Below are positions 31,120 through 42,974 of a stretch of 64,000 nucleotides of DNA, in pieces (within the stretch, counting starts at the first letter, position 1; the number at the start of each line of letters is the position of its first letter). The notes under the pieces are model-generated. The model saw only the letters and a list, made by a program, of their open reading frames with translations. It was not told the DNA's origin and did not search any database. The position numbers were made by a program, and so were the translations under genes. Source of the stretch: Vitis vinifera (Eukaryota; Streptophyta; Magnoliopsida; Vitales; Vitaceae); NCBI RefSeq assembly GCF_030704535.1, contig NC_081806.1, positions 5,355,001 through 5,419,000 on the forward strand. The letters run 5' to 3'.

Positions 31120-33439
31120 AAGTATATATTCGTAACTCTCACATAAAATTCTTTAATGACTTATCTTCCACGTAATTTTCATTCTCTACTCAATGGTCCA
31201 AAATAACGTCAACTTCAACTATTTTGTACCTTCCTAAGTTTTATGTCAACCTTAAAGTAAAAGGAAAAAGAAAAAAAAAAATTAAAACTTATTTTTTCTC
31301 TTTTATCTAAAAATTAAATAATTTAAAAATAGGTGAATTTTTAAGTAACTTTAATTATATTTATTTATTCCTTTGAAATCAAACATAAAAAAAAAATGAT
31401 TTTCCTTACAATATTTAATTCTCATAAAATATTAGGGAAAAAAATTTAAAAATGTTTTTCTCATTCTAAAAAATATTTTAAAAATAAAATATAATAAAAT
31501 TAGTTAAAAACTTATATATTTTCAAAATTATTTCATGTTTATATTAAGTAATTAAAATACGTGAAATAAGTTTAAAATAATATATAAAAATAATTTATTA
31601 ATTTTAGTTTTTTTACTTACATTTTCTTTAAAAAATTTTAAAAAACAAATACAACTTACCATTTTTTCTCGTCCTACTTTAAAATAATCAAACATACCTT
31701 TGAAAACAAAATAACTTCCAATTAAATATTGATATTTATAATAAAATATATTTTTAAAAAGAAAAAAAAAGTTTTAATAATGTTCCTTCATCTACGAGTA
31801 TTCCATAAAATAATCAATCTTATAAATCACATTCTAATATCTTTATCCCTCTAATAAATTATTAATTATCCCAAAATTAAGATTCCTCATGATCCATGAG
31901 TATTTTCCACGTATTATTCCTGTTTGACTGGTTGGTTTGGAGGTGGTCAAGTGTCACCATGACACAATCCTTAGTGGAGGCCGGTGATAATGTGACATTA
32001 TCTTTCTTGTAAGATAAAATTAATCCTAAGTCTTAATCATAAGAAAATAATAAGCATAGATAAAGGGAATATATATATAGAATATACCAGTGAAGTGAAG
32101 TGAAGAGTACTAATTCCAAATGAAATAATTAAAATGGGAGTGAGCGGTCTGAATAAATCCAAATTAATTAAAAAGAATTAGACATGATTTTAATGCCAGC
32201 TTTTTGAGAGTCTGAAAAGTCGGCTTTTGGAAAAGACTTAAAAGTTCATCATCCTTATCCTTATCCCCAGGAGAAGCTGCCCTCCACGACAACCCTACTA
32301 GATGGGAGGAATTTATAGTATATAATATAAGTATATAATATAAATTACATAATGAAATCTGGCGGGGAAGTTGTCACCTGCAACGAGAAGAAGTAATGGG
32401 GAAGAAACTTCCAAACGATTCCTCTCCTGCATTGACTCAGTTATCGGTTGTCACTTTTCGATTCTAGAAGTTTCCAAGTACTAAAAAGGAAAAGGTATTA
32501 CCAAAAATAATTTTTTTTATATTTGATTTTATTATAAAAATTAATATATAATTAAAAGTAGTTAAAAATTTATATATTTTTATTTATATAAAAAAGTTAA
32601 AATAAATTTATGAAAAAATTAAACTAATACTCCTTTATGTTATTGACAATTAAACTAATATAAATTAATTACTTATATATATATTTTTTTACATTGATAT
32701 GAGAAGATTTTGATTGTTGTTTGAAGATATCACAGAAGGTTTTTTAGCTGAATTTGAGTATGCTGCTTTCTAGATTTGGGAAAAAATGATAAGCAGTGGA
32801 TAAAGATAAGAAATGAAGAAAATAAAAATAACAAAATTGGTGACATTTAAATATTTCCCTATTTAATTTTTAAAAATAGAATGTCTCACAAAAGATATAA
32901 ACAAATTCTTATATAAAAAAGTAGAAATTTATTTTATATTTTTAAAAATGATTTTCAAGGATTTTAAAATTTGAAGAGATGAAATTGTTTTACTTCTTGA
33001 AATTTTAAAATTTTTGAATTTTTTTTAAAGATTAAAAAATAAGTTTTTATGGATAAGAGTTTTTATTCAAAATAATTCTCATTCTTGTTCTATTAAAGCC
33101 TTCGTTTCAAATTCTCATTCCATTACAAAAATTAAATAGGTACATGTTGGGTAGGTATGCGAATTTCTCGTACTTGTCCTATCTCACATCATTTATATAA
33201 CAACATGCACCTACTTATGTAAATATTGTTGATCAAATGAGTTATTTCAGCTTTAAAACACATTTGCATGGTTAAAAATAGATAAAAAATATACAGCATT
33301 AAAAACTTTATTCCCTATCAAATGTGAAACATTACCAACCACCCCTCATGCAAACATAACATCCTCATTGTATCCCACGAGATTATGAAGACAAACAGAT
33401 AAATAGCTTTCTTAGGGTCAAACAAACCCCTACATTGGG
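31120..33439. other. AT-rich spacer
   Basis: No gene or clear repeat found. A GC-richer patch at about 31900-32000 and 32270-32300 has no coding potential that I can recognise. Confidence 0.4.
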
Positions 33440-33840
33440 GTCGGAGATTGACTATGATATTATTTGTAACAACCATGTCATGAACTCCTTTTAACCTTGT
33501 AAGCATGTTTTTTAAATTTATCAGGACCCTTTTGGGCCGAGAGTGAATAATATCTACACGATAAAGAGCGAGTTATTACAAATGGTATCAGAGTCAATCC
33601 TCGACCCTTGTGTGAGGGTTTGTTTGGCTTCGTAAGGGATGTTTGCATGTTTGGCCCTGTAATCTCATGGGACACAATGAGGACGTTGTATTTATATGAG
33701 AGGGTGTTTGTGATATTCCATGTTGGATGCGAGAAAAAGTTTATAGCACTAAAAGTTTTTCTTAACATTGTAAATGCGTTATAAAGTCATGATAACCCTT
33801 TCGGATTCAAAACGAAAAATGTTTACACTAGAATCATCGA
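33440..33840 (+). mobile_element. TRIM-like miniature LTR element, copy 3
   Basis: The left block ends ...GAGTTATTACA at 33580. Two bases later comes a near-perfect initiator-Met primer-binding site TGGTATCAGAGTC (33583). A short GC-richer centre follows, with a purine-rich 'gagagggtg', and then the right block starting TGTGATATTCCATGTTGGAT at 33709. The structure and centre match copy 1 (750-1179). The outer ends are approximate. No ORF. Confidence 0.6.
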
Positions 33841-34906
33841 CCTCGATGTAGGGGGTTTTGAAGCACCAACAACCCTCTTAATCCCAGGATAATATCTACA
33901 CCGTTCAAAGTATTATAATTTAACTTTAAAAAAATAAAATAAAATTAATTACATTAAAATAAAAATATTTTATAAATAATTAAAATATTATACTTTTTTA
34001 TAACTTATTTTATTTAGAATTATTTTATTGTTATTATTATTATGTATTAAAAATAAAAATTAATTTTATATATAATCGGGAGTAAGACAGGATGAGATAA
34101 GGTAATACTCAAACCCACCCCAAACTCGTGTAAAGTTTTCAAAAAAATATCAAATTCACCTATAACCCGTTTAATTAAATTTCAAACTCATCTCATTAGA
34201 GACAAGGCGGGGTAAGTCCCGAAAAAGTCCACTGTATTGTCATATTAACTTACAATTGGAATTTGGAAAATATAAAATATGATATGAATAAGAGAGAAAG
34301 AAAAAAATTAAGGAAAGAAAATAAAATTGAGGTATGATAAAAAATATTTGAAAAATATGAGATGATGAAGAGAATGTGATTTCAAAAATAAAAGAAAAAA
34401 AAATGGATGAAGAGAAAAAAAATCAAAAGAAGTAGGTGAGAAGTTTGGTTTTTTCAACTTTCAAACGAAGCGGCTTCTTTTTGGAAAATAAGGATTCTTG
34501 ATATTTTGAATTTTCTAGCGTTAAATAATAACAGGGGTGTTAGTATAATATCAAAAAATTGAATGGCTACATCGGTTTTATTATTAAGTTCCGGGCCGTC
34601 CCAAAATGCTCAAAAGTCAAACAATTGCAGTGCCGGTACACCTAACCTTCAGCGGAGATCCTGAGGTGGACTTACACCTCTAATTTACCGAAACAAGAGT
34701 GACATATTAAATGCCAATCGGATGCGACTTGTATACAGGCCAGCCTTGAGCCTTGCGTGCATTGACTGCATTTTACTGAGTCATCTCTCTTCCGCGTTGC
34801 TTTCTTTCGGAAACCTAGACGGAAACGTCTAAACTTCACGTCAGCTCGGGCGCGCATTTAAATCTGAGCGTTTGATGAGTTGGAGTTAAGAGGAGGAGAG
34901 ATCGAA
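33841..34906. promoter_or_regulatory. Spacer and promoter region of the GT8 gene
   Basis: 33.84-34.45 kb is AT-rich spacer. From 34570 to 34906 the GC content rises and it probably holds the promoter and 5' leader of the gene starting at 34907. I cannot point to a convincing TATA box. Confidence 0.35.
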
Positions 34907-37532
34907 ATGGGGCGGAGAGAGAAGAGCTTCTTAGGAATTTTGAAGGTTCTGTTGGTGGTTTCAGCGGCGTTTGGAAGCGAGGATGGTTACAGAAGAAGCA
35001 GCCAGGGGCAGAGGCACAGGAACGCATACGCAGCGATGATGTACATGGGAACGCCGAGGGACTATGAGTACTACGTGGCGTTACGGGTGATGATGAGATC
35101 TCTGATGAAGCTCAAGGTTGAAGCTGATCTGGTGGTCATTGCCTCCACCGACGTCCCTCTCCGCTGGGTCCAAGCTCTGTAAGTAAAAGCTAATGTGCGC
35201 CGTAGCCCCCGGTGTCCTTTAGAAAGTTTCTATTCCACCCCCACCCCCACCCCTGTTGACTTGAACATCCATATCATGTTTCTACTCTTCCTTTTTACTG
35301 GAATAGCATTTTAAACGAATATATAAATATTTTCATTGGAATCAAGACAAAAAAAGGGTCTGAGGGGTATGATCCTTTCTAGTTTTTAGATTATGCTGTT
35401 AGTAGGGAATCCAAGAACAACATAGTTGGAGGAGAATAGAAAGGGGTAAAGGGCCTTGCCCTGTTTTGTTTTGGTACTTAGGATTCTAAAATTGGGAAAT
35501 TAGGGACACATGAAATGATGTGTCAGCATTGAATTTGAAAATCAAGCAACTCCAAGAAATTAATGTGTTTCCATCCATCACAGATCTCACCCATTTCCAT
35601 TACATGCTTCTTCAAGTCAAAGCTATCTATATCTATGTTATGATTAAATTGTTTTCTTCCAAAAAAAAAACAAAAAAAGAACCACTTGCCTCATGCATAG
35701 CCTACATAGAAATATTTAAAATTATATGCACTTGTTCCTTGTTGTCACAGTCCTATGACCTCATGGTTCCTGATTATGTCTTTACTCAGACTAGATGGGT
35801 CAATACTGCTTGTTATCATGATTGTTGGATTTGTTGAATGGACCCTGGCTGATCACATTGCTAACAATTTGGTTAAATTTATCTGTTTCAAGTGCCAATT
35901 CATAGTTCAGTTATGAAGAAATGAAGTGCTGACAGGTGGGTGTTTTGTGATTCAGGGAACAAGAAGACGGGGCGAAGGTGGTGAGAGTGAAGAACATGAA
36001 CAATCCCTATAAGAATCAGGACCATTTCGATATGAGATTCAAGTTAACATTGAACAAACTCTACGCATGGAGTCTAGTGGACTATGACAGGGTGATCATG
36101 CTCGATTCTGATAACCTTTTCCTCCAAAAAACTGATGAATTGTTCCAATGTGGCCAATTTTGTGCAGTCTTCATCAACCCCTGCATCTTCCATACAGGCC
36201 TCTTTGTTTTGCAGGTAAAATCTCTCTGTTTAGTATGTGTTTCATTTCATCCAAAAAATGGCCTAAATTGAAGTTGCTTCTAAACAAGAGCAAATACCCT
36301 AGTCTGTTTTCTTTTGATTCATCTGAAATGAAACCATTAATTCAACCTCATCACTGTGAATTTTGGATTGCAGCCATCAATGGAGGTGTTCAGGAGCATG
36401 CTTCATGAGTTAGCTATTGGGAGAGAGAACCGAGATGGTGCAGACCAGGGGTTCCTGGCTAGCTACTTCCCAGATCTGCTTGATCAGCCAATGTTCCATC
36501 AACCTCCTAATGCCACCAAGCTTGATGGAAACTACAGACTTCCTTTGGGCTACCAAATGGATGCTTCATACTATTGTGAGTATATATCACACTTGTTCCA
36601 GGGATTTTTTTTTTTTTTTTTTTAATAATTCTCATATTGTTATTATTTTCATACCATATCTCAATCCATGTTCAATCTTTGGTGCTTCAGATCTTAAACT
36701 TAGATGGACCATACCTTGTGGACCAAACAGTGTGATTACATTCCCTAGCGCACCATGGTTGAAGCCATGGTACTGGTGGTCATGGCCTGTCCTCCCATTA
36801 GGCCTCTCATGGCACCGACAACGTCTCCAAACTCTCGGGTAAGGCCTGAAAGCATTGCTAAGTGAATATGAAGTGGCCACTGCTTGCATTCTGGAATTGT
36901 TTTTCTAGATAATTTTCCAACTGTTTCAGGATACCTCAAGCTACCATTAATACCCAACTTGGGCATTTTTCATCTCATATATCTTTAACAGCTACAACGC
37001 GGAGATGCCTGTGGTGTTAATGCAGTGGATAGTCTACCTGGGTGTAATAGCAATGGCCCGTTTAGCCCGGTCAAACCTCTCAAAGTTGTGCTACAGACGC
37101 GTAGAAAAGAGCAGCTCCAGCATTCAAACTGGCCTCAAATTGCTGACTTTGTGGTCCATTGTGGCTGCCTATGTACTCCCCTTCTTCCTCATTCCCCGCA
37201 CGGTGCATCCACTATTAGGCTGGACCCTCTACTTGGTGGGCTCTTTTGCACTTTCCTCTATAGCAATGAATGCTTTTCTGCTGCCAATGCTTGCCGTGCT
37301 AACACCAGGGCTTGGGATATTGGGGGCCCTTTTGGTCATGGCATTCCCTTGGTACCCAGATGGGGTTGTGAGAGCTCTAGTTGTTTTTGCCTATGCCTTT
37401 TGCTGTGCACCCATTGCATGGACCTCACTAGTTAAGATCATGACATGTCATCAAGTTTCCCCTGAAAAGGAAGTTTTCTTCCCAAAGTTGGGCGACTCTC
37501 AGCCATCTCCTGATCCCATCAAGTTGTGTTGA
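34907..37532 (+). CDS. PGSIP8: GT8-family glycosyltransferase, PGSIP7/8 type (putative glucuronosyltransferase)
   Basis: Five exons with GT-AG borders in matching phase: 34907-35178, 35956-36214, 36374-36575, 36691-36838 and 36992-37532, giving 473 residues. The N-terminus (MGRREKSFLGILKVLLVV) is a signal peptide or anchor. The GT8 (glycogenin-like) domain follows: 'RNAYAAMMYMGTPRDYEYYV' with LVVIASTDVP, then the metal-binding DxD as MLDSDNLFL (Asp141-Ser-Asp143), INPCIFHTGLFVLQ, and DQGFLASYFPDLL. The last exon encodes five or six hydrophobic helices, a C-terminal membrane region seen in the PGSIP6-8 branch but not in the xylan GUX enzymes. PGSIP6 (IPUT1) adds glucuronic acid to inositol phosphorylceramide in the Golgi. 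Substrate for the 7/8 branch is not established, so glucuronosyl transfer is inference. The subgroup rests on remembered family features; PGSIP7 is the alternative. Confidence 0.85.
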
Positions 37533-39721
37533 GGACCAAAGGGCACCCGCAAAATTGATTGTCCCAAAAGAAAATGGGAAATTTTCCTTGGGAAATCATA
37601 AGAATTCTTCACATAGTTATTCTTTCGTGGAGAGAAAGGAACTGTTACAGAGAAGTACCAATTTGTATGGCTGCCGGTATTGTTACATGTATTGTACTTA
37701 TTAAATTCAGAGTTGGGCTAAATTCAATTCAATGAGCGGTCCCATAACATTCATTGGAACCAGGTCGTTCTCAAGGCTCTGACCAACTGAGCCGGTACCT
37801 TTGGGCTGTTCAAAACTATTCGGAGTCCAAGAGCAGCACCTAACACGCAGAGGCATTTAATGGGTTGAGAGCCCACTTTGAGGGCTTTGAGGGAAATGGA
37901 ACTGAGGTATGAATCTATAGAAAGTACAGCCGAAAGACAGCAGTATAAGTTAGTCGTTGAAAACAATTGCATTGAATTAAAGGGGTGAGTTTGTTTGTTT
38001 GTTTTTTTAAATGATACGTTGAACTTGTATCTTCACAGGCAATTTCAGTACTTTTTTTATAAAATTATTTCCGACTTTTCTTCTTAAGAAACTTTCCCAA
38101 TCGTTGTTCCGATCTCTAAGGAAAACTTGCTCTTATTACAATCATAAATTGCACCAATAAAGTAGGCCATCAAGAGATTGAGACATTGTTTGAGCACATG
38201 ACTAAACCTTCGGTGCATTTGATTTTCCGCCTAAACCCATTGAAATATCTCCCATTGAAATATCTATGTGACAGATCTGCATTGACTAGGTGCATTTGAT
38301 TTTCCGCCTAAACTCATTGAAATATCTATTTGACAGATATGCATGGACTAGTAACGTCTTTGACAGAGTTTGATATTCGATATGTTTCTTAGAAGTTTCA
38401 TTAAGAGGAGTTGACTAGTAATGCCTTTATGATAGAGTTTGATATTCAATATGTTTCTTAGAAGTTTCATTGAGAGGAACATCGTTAATGATCACTTAGC
38501 CGTGCCAATGCGTTATATAATAGTTTAACATAGAATCAATGTTTCGATTCAATTAATAGTAGGATTTAGATAAATTTTAAGTTGGAAATAAGAAAAACTC
38601 TTATTTTAGCATTTAACCATAATCTTATCTTCCCCCTCCCCCCTCTTCCTTATTTAGAAAATGATTTTTCATGTTTGGGGAAAAATATCTATGTGTCACT
38701 GGTTGGGAGTGATTGATGAGGCGTTTGTCGGGTCCACTCTCTTCCTGGAATCATATTTCACATCCCTGACCACTCGCCTTAAAGACGTTTGTACCCTCCA
38801 CCACTCACTTTTACAGACACACACAGCACTACAGCAGGTGTCTCTTTATAGAACCCCTTCTGGCCCACACCCTATAATCATGCCAATCATCATAAAGAAC
38901 TTTTTAATATTTCAGGGGCATTTTGGTCCACTGTGCAATCTACGAGTTTGGGTATTTTTTGTCCCTTGCCCAACGTTCGAAAAAACTATTTTTTGCCCTT
39001 TGAAAGAAAAAATAATAAAATAAAAGAAAAGGAGGAAGCCTACAAAATACTATTAAGCCATGCTTGGACCATCATTTATCGCACACTCCCTCTCCCACAT
39101 GCGCTGGTGGTGTATATAATATGACCGTTTGGATGGTATCATTAACAAATTCCTTAAAGATGTGAGCCCTCATCATAAGAACCCTCCATGCATTTCTATT
39201 TTCCTCTTTATTTTCTTAATATCAAAATTAAAATTAAAATTAAAATTAAATAATTTGGGGATTTGGAATGTGATTAATTAAGAGAGAACAACACGAACCC
39301 ATAACCTAGGCATCTTCGATGATTCCTACTGAAATGGACAAAATGTTTTAGTAATGGGCACAATTAGAAAATGTGTCGTTTTTTTTTTTTGTTTGGTTAG
39401 GCAGAAAATTTGAGTGCAAATGATAGGAGTGGAAAACAAGCGTTATCGAGACTTGTGACAAATGCAAACAAAACATGAGTCCTAAAGAGAGGGAAGAGCA
39501 CAGAAAAAATGACCGTTGGAAGGATCCAACTCCATTCCCACAAAGACATTAAATAAATAAGCTAGTATGGTTATGAGGATGTTGAGTGTGTGTGTCTTCT
39601 TCAATGCATACTTAAATATTTCGTCAAGCCAAACCCAAGAATCCCAAAACATTCTTCCACACTTTCCATCTCTCTCGCCAAACATTCTCTTTCGCTCTCT
39701 GAAAAATTTAATGCTATTCTA
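37533..39721. other. Spacer between the GT8 and pectinesterase genes
   Basis: 37533-37740 is probably GT8 3' UTR. 37741-37800 has a tRNA D-arm-like piece on the minus strand (see findings). 38211-38480 contains two small local duplications: 'ggtgcatttgattttccgcc' twice, ~78 bp apart, and 'gtttgatattc.atatgtttc' twice, ~65 bp apart. 39480-39721 is probably promoter and leader of the pectinesterase. No other gene is supported. Confidence 0.4.
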
Positions 39722-41906
39722 ATGGCTCCTTTCACCTCTTTCTTCTCCATCCTCACCTTGTTCTTGTGCTATGCCCCTTTGAAGTACTCCGCCACCATCA
39801 TTCCGTCAACCAACTCTACAAAGCGCCACCACAAATGGGTTGGACCCTCCGGTCACCTGTTCATCACCGTCGACGCTCGCGGCACCGGTGACTTCTTGTC
39901 TGTCCAGGCCGCCGTCGACGCGGTGCCTGATAACAATACCAAGAACGTTCTCATTAAAATCAACGCCGGATTCTACGTGTAATTATTATTATTATTATTA
40001 TTATGTAATTAAATGGTCCTTAAATTTACCATTTTTTTTTTGCCTTTTCTAAAATGTTGGTGATGGCGCAGAGAGAAGGTGGTGGTGCCGGTGACAAAGC
40101 CATACATCACGTTTCAAGGAGACGGGAGGGACGAGACGATGATAGAGTGGCATGATAGAGCAAGTGACCGCGGCACCAATGGCCAACAGCTGCGTACTTA
40201 TAGAACTGCTTCTGTCATTGTTTTTGCTAATTATTTTTCTGCTAGAAACATCAGCTTCAAGGTACATATATACTCCGGCCCTTTTTCAAAGAAAAAAAAT
40301 GGTACCACTTGTAATATTCTCTTCTTATGATTAAAGTATTGGGTGCAAAAATGGATGTAATGTGGGTGCAGAATACAGCACCGGCACCGATGCCGGGGAT
40401 GCAGGGATGGCAGGCGGCAGCATTCCGAATATCGGGGGACAAGGCCTACTTCTCCGGCTGCGGTTTCTATGGTGCACAAGACACTCTCTGCGACGACGCC
40501 GGACGGCATTATTTCAAGGAGTGTTATATTGAGGGCTCTATAGACTTCATTTTTGGCAATGGTCGCTCCATGTACAAAGTAAGCAATTATATATCTACGA
40601 ATCTTAGTAGGTAATTATTCCATTATTAAAGAATACTGTCCCATCTTTTCTTTTTTTAATCATTTTAGACGAGTGGAATCTGGGGGTCCAGACCCCAGGC
40701 GGTTGAAAAGGGAAAGGGGGATTACTTTTGTGAACTGTACCCTGCCTAAAAGTCCATGAGAAAAGGCCAACAAAAAGTACCTGTAAATATGGTAGAATAG
40801 GAGGTGGTGCAGAAACAGTAGAGTTAAGCGGCGCCCACAGCATTGTGTAGGACCTGCTCTGGTCTCAGGGCTCAAAAGCGCTCACGCTCCTCTTCACGGG
40901 TTGCAGCCATCTGACCCTAAAATGTCATCTTTGGGCAGTACTTCTATTAATGTCTCATACAAATTTAAAATTTTTGGTGAATTTGTTGTTTAAATAAGTA
41001 TCCGTATTAGAAACAATTGAAATAAATATCAAATCCTACCTACTTATAAGTGATTCTTACCAATTTGAATTTCATTGATGGTGAATTTGAAGAGCATGTC
41101 ATGTAAATTAATGAATATTTTGTGGTATGATTTTGAGTTTAGAATGACTGGGAAGGGGGGGGAGAAGGGGGTGTGTGTTGATGATGGTCTCTTTCTGTCC
41201 TTTCAGGACTGCGAACTGCACTCAATAGCCACGAGGTTCGGTTCCATAGCGGCGCAAGATAGGAACTCGCCCGATGAAAAAACCGGGTTCGCATTCGTGG
41301 GCTGCAAGGTGACTGGCAGAGGCCCACTCTACGTGGGTCGGGCCATGGGCCAGTTCTCCAGGATAGTCTACTCATACACGTACTTTGATGATGTGGTGGC
41401 ACATGGGGGGTGGGATGATTGGGACCACACCAGCAACAAGAACAAGTAATACTAATGCATTTGCCACCGTACTCTGTTTTAATAATTTCTTCTTAGCCTT
41501 TTGACATTCTCACATTTCTACCAAACTTTGATTGAAATGGAGACAGTATTTTAAGTGGGCCCATTTTGTGCTGGGCTTTGGGTTGCTCCGAAGCTGCCAT
41601 GTACTGTGGTGGCAAAGACAATGTCAGCAAAGCTCGAAGAAATTCGATAATATTGTTGATAAATTTGCTTTTCTAATTTTTCATGATTGGATCTCAAAAT
41701 GTGGGTCCAGCCCAATTATAACATTGGCGGAATTGGTTTGACTTTGCAGGACTGTATTTTTCGGAGTGTACAAGTGCTGGGGCCCAGGAGCAGAGGCAGT
41801 GAGGGGGGTGACATGGGCCAGAGAGTTAGATTTTGAGACGGCCCATCCATTCCTTGTAAAGAGTTTCGTCAATGGAAGGCACTGGATTGCACCCTCTGAT
41901 GCTTAG
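39722..41906 (+). CDS. PME68: Pectinesterase (probable pectinesterase 68 type, secreted, no PRO region)
   Basis: Five exons: 39722-39978, 40072-40261, 40372-40578, 41207-41445 and 41750-41906, all GT-AG and in phase, giving 349 residues. It de-esterifies homogalacturonan in the cell wall. After a signal peptide (about residues 1-24) comes the catalytic right-handed beta-helix: [20 protein letters not shown], the [22 protein letters not shown] block with the first catalytic Asp region (QDTLCDD), the second in SIDFIFGNG, and the conserved Arg/Trp motif as 'YVGRAMG' and 'GWDDWDH'. The tail '[13 protein letters not shown]' is typical. There is no inhibitor-like PRO domain, which puts it in the short type. 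The near-identity of the [20 protein letters not shown] region to what I recall of Arabidopsis At5g47500 supports the PME68 name. The ATG at 39722 is chosen because it starts the signal peptide. Confidence 0.93.
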
Positions 41907-42974
41907 CTGTTACTGCATTAGATGCTACACCTACACTTGCCTAAATTTTCATTCATCATAAATATTATTTCATGTGCATTTCAAAATTCATTTATTTGTT
42001 GATTTTCCACCATTATACTACTTTCATAATTGTAATACTCAATTCAATTCATATGTATTTCCTTTGGTTGATGTGTGTTATCTGAATTTGGAAGTTGGAA
42101 TGGGAAAATATCAATAAAAAGTCAAATTTTTTGTTCTTTCATTTTCATTTTTATAGGCACCGTTCTACCTATACAATACTAATAGGGCTATAAGCCTATA
42201 GCTTGGACTAATTTGATTGGGTGGACCACTACCTATAACCTAATTTAATCTTATTTTTCTAAATTTCGATCATCGTATTACACGTGAAAAGTTGAAAATC
42301 CATCTACAGTGTTTAAGTTTGGATTGTCCTAACTTAAAAGACTTTGAATCCAACATAAATTAAATTTGGAATGAAAAAACTTAACCAAATTTCGACTCGA
42401 ATATTAAAAAAATTGATTATCCATATCCCATCTAAAGATGGAGCTTGATGGAGTCGAAGTAACACACAATCAAAAACTATAAGAGAATTGCACATAAAAA
42501 CCTCGTATGAAAACAATAAGTGCATCAAACTTGAATTATTTTTTGAGAGTTTTTATTTTATAATTATTTTTATACGATTGAATTAAAACTCTGTGAAAGT
42601 AACAATATAAATCTAATAATAATAATAATAATAATACAAAATTCAATGGGGTAGAATGCCACAAGGACATGTAAAGCAAGCAACTGAAGGGCAACCTCAC
42701 CTGATGAATGAATGTGGGACATTTTTCAAGGAAGAAACGAAGACCTTGCAGAATGAACTTCTTATTCACACGCTCAGATCATACTCAAGCTCTCAGAAAT
42801 AGAGCATGTAGCATCTAATAAAATTCCATTAGAAAATGGATGGCAAAATCTGACAAAGAATTTCAAGTGAAACTAATTTATTTCTATTAAATCTTAAGAA
42901 AGGGTATAGTGCGAGATAAAAGGAGGGGAGCGACACATGGGGTATGAGTGACCCGGAATGAACTTTTGCTTGTT
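41907..42974. other. Convergent spacer between pectinesterase and PEX19
   Basis: The two genes end towards each other. 3' UTRs of both are expected here. An (AAT)n microsatellite lies at about 42615-42635. No gene supported. Confidence 0.4.
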
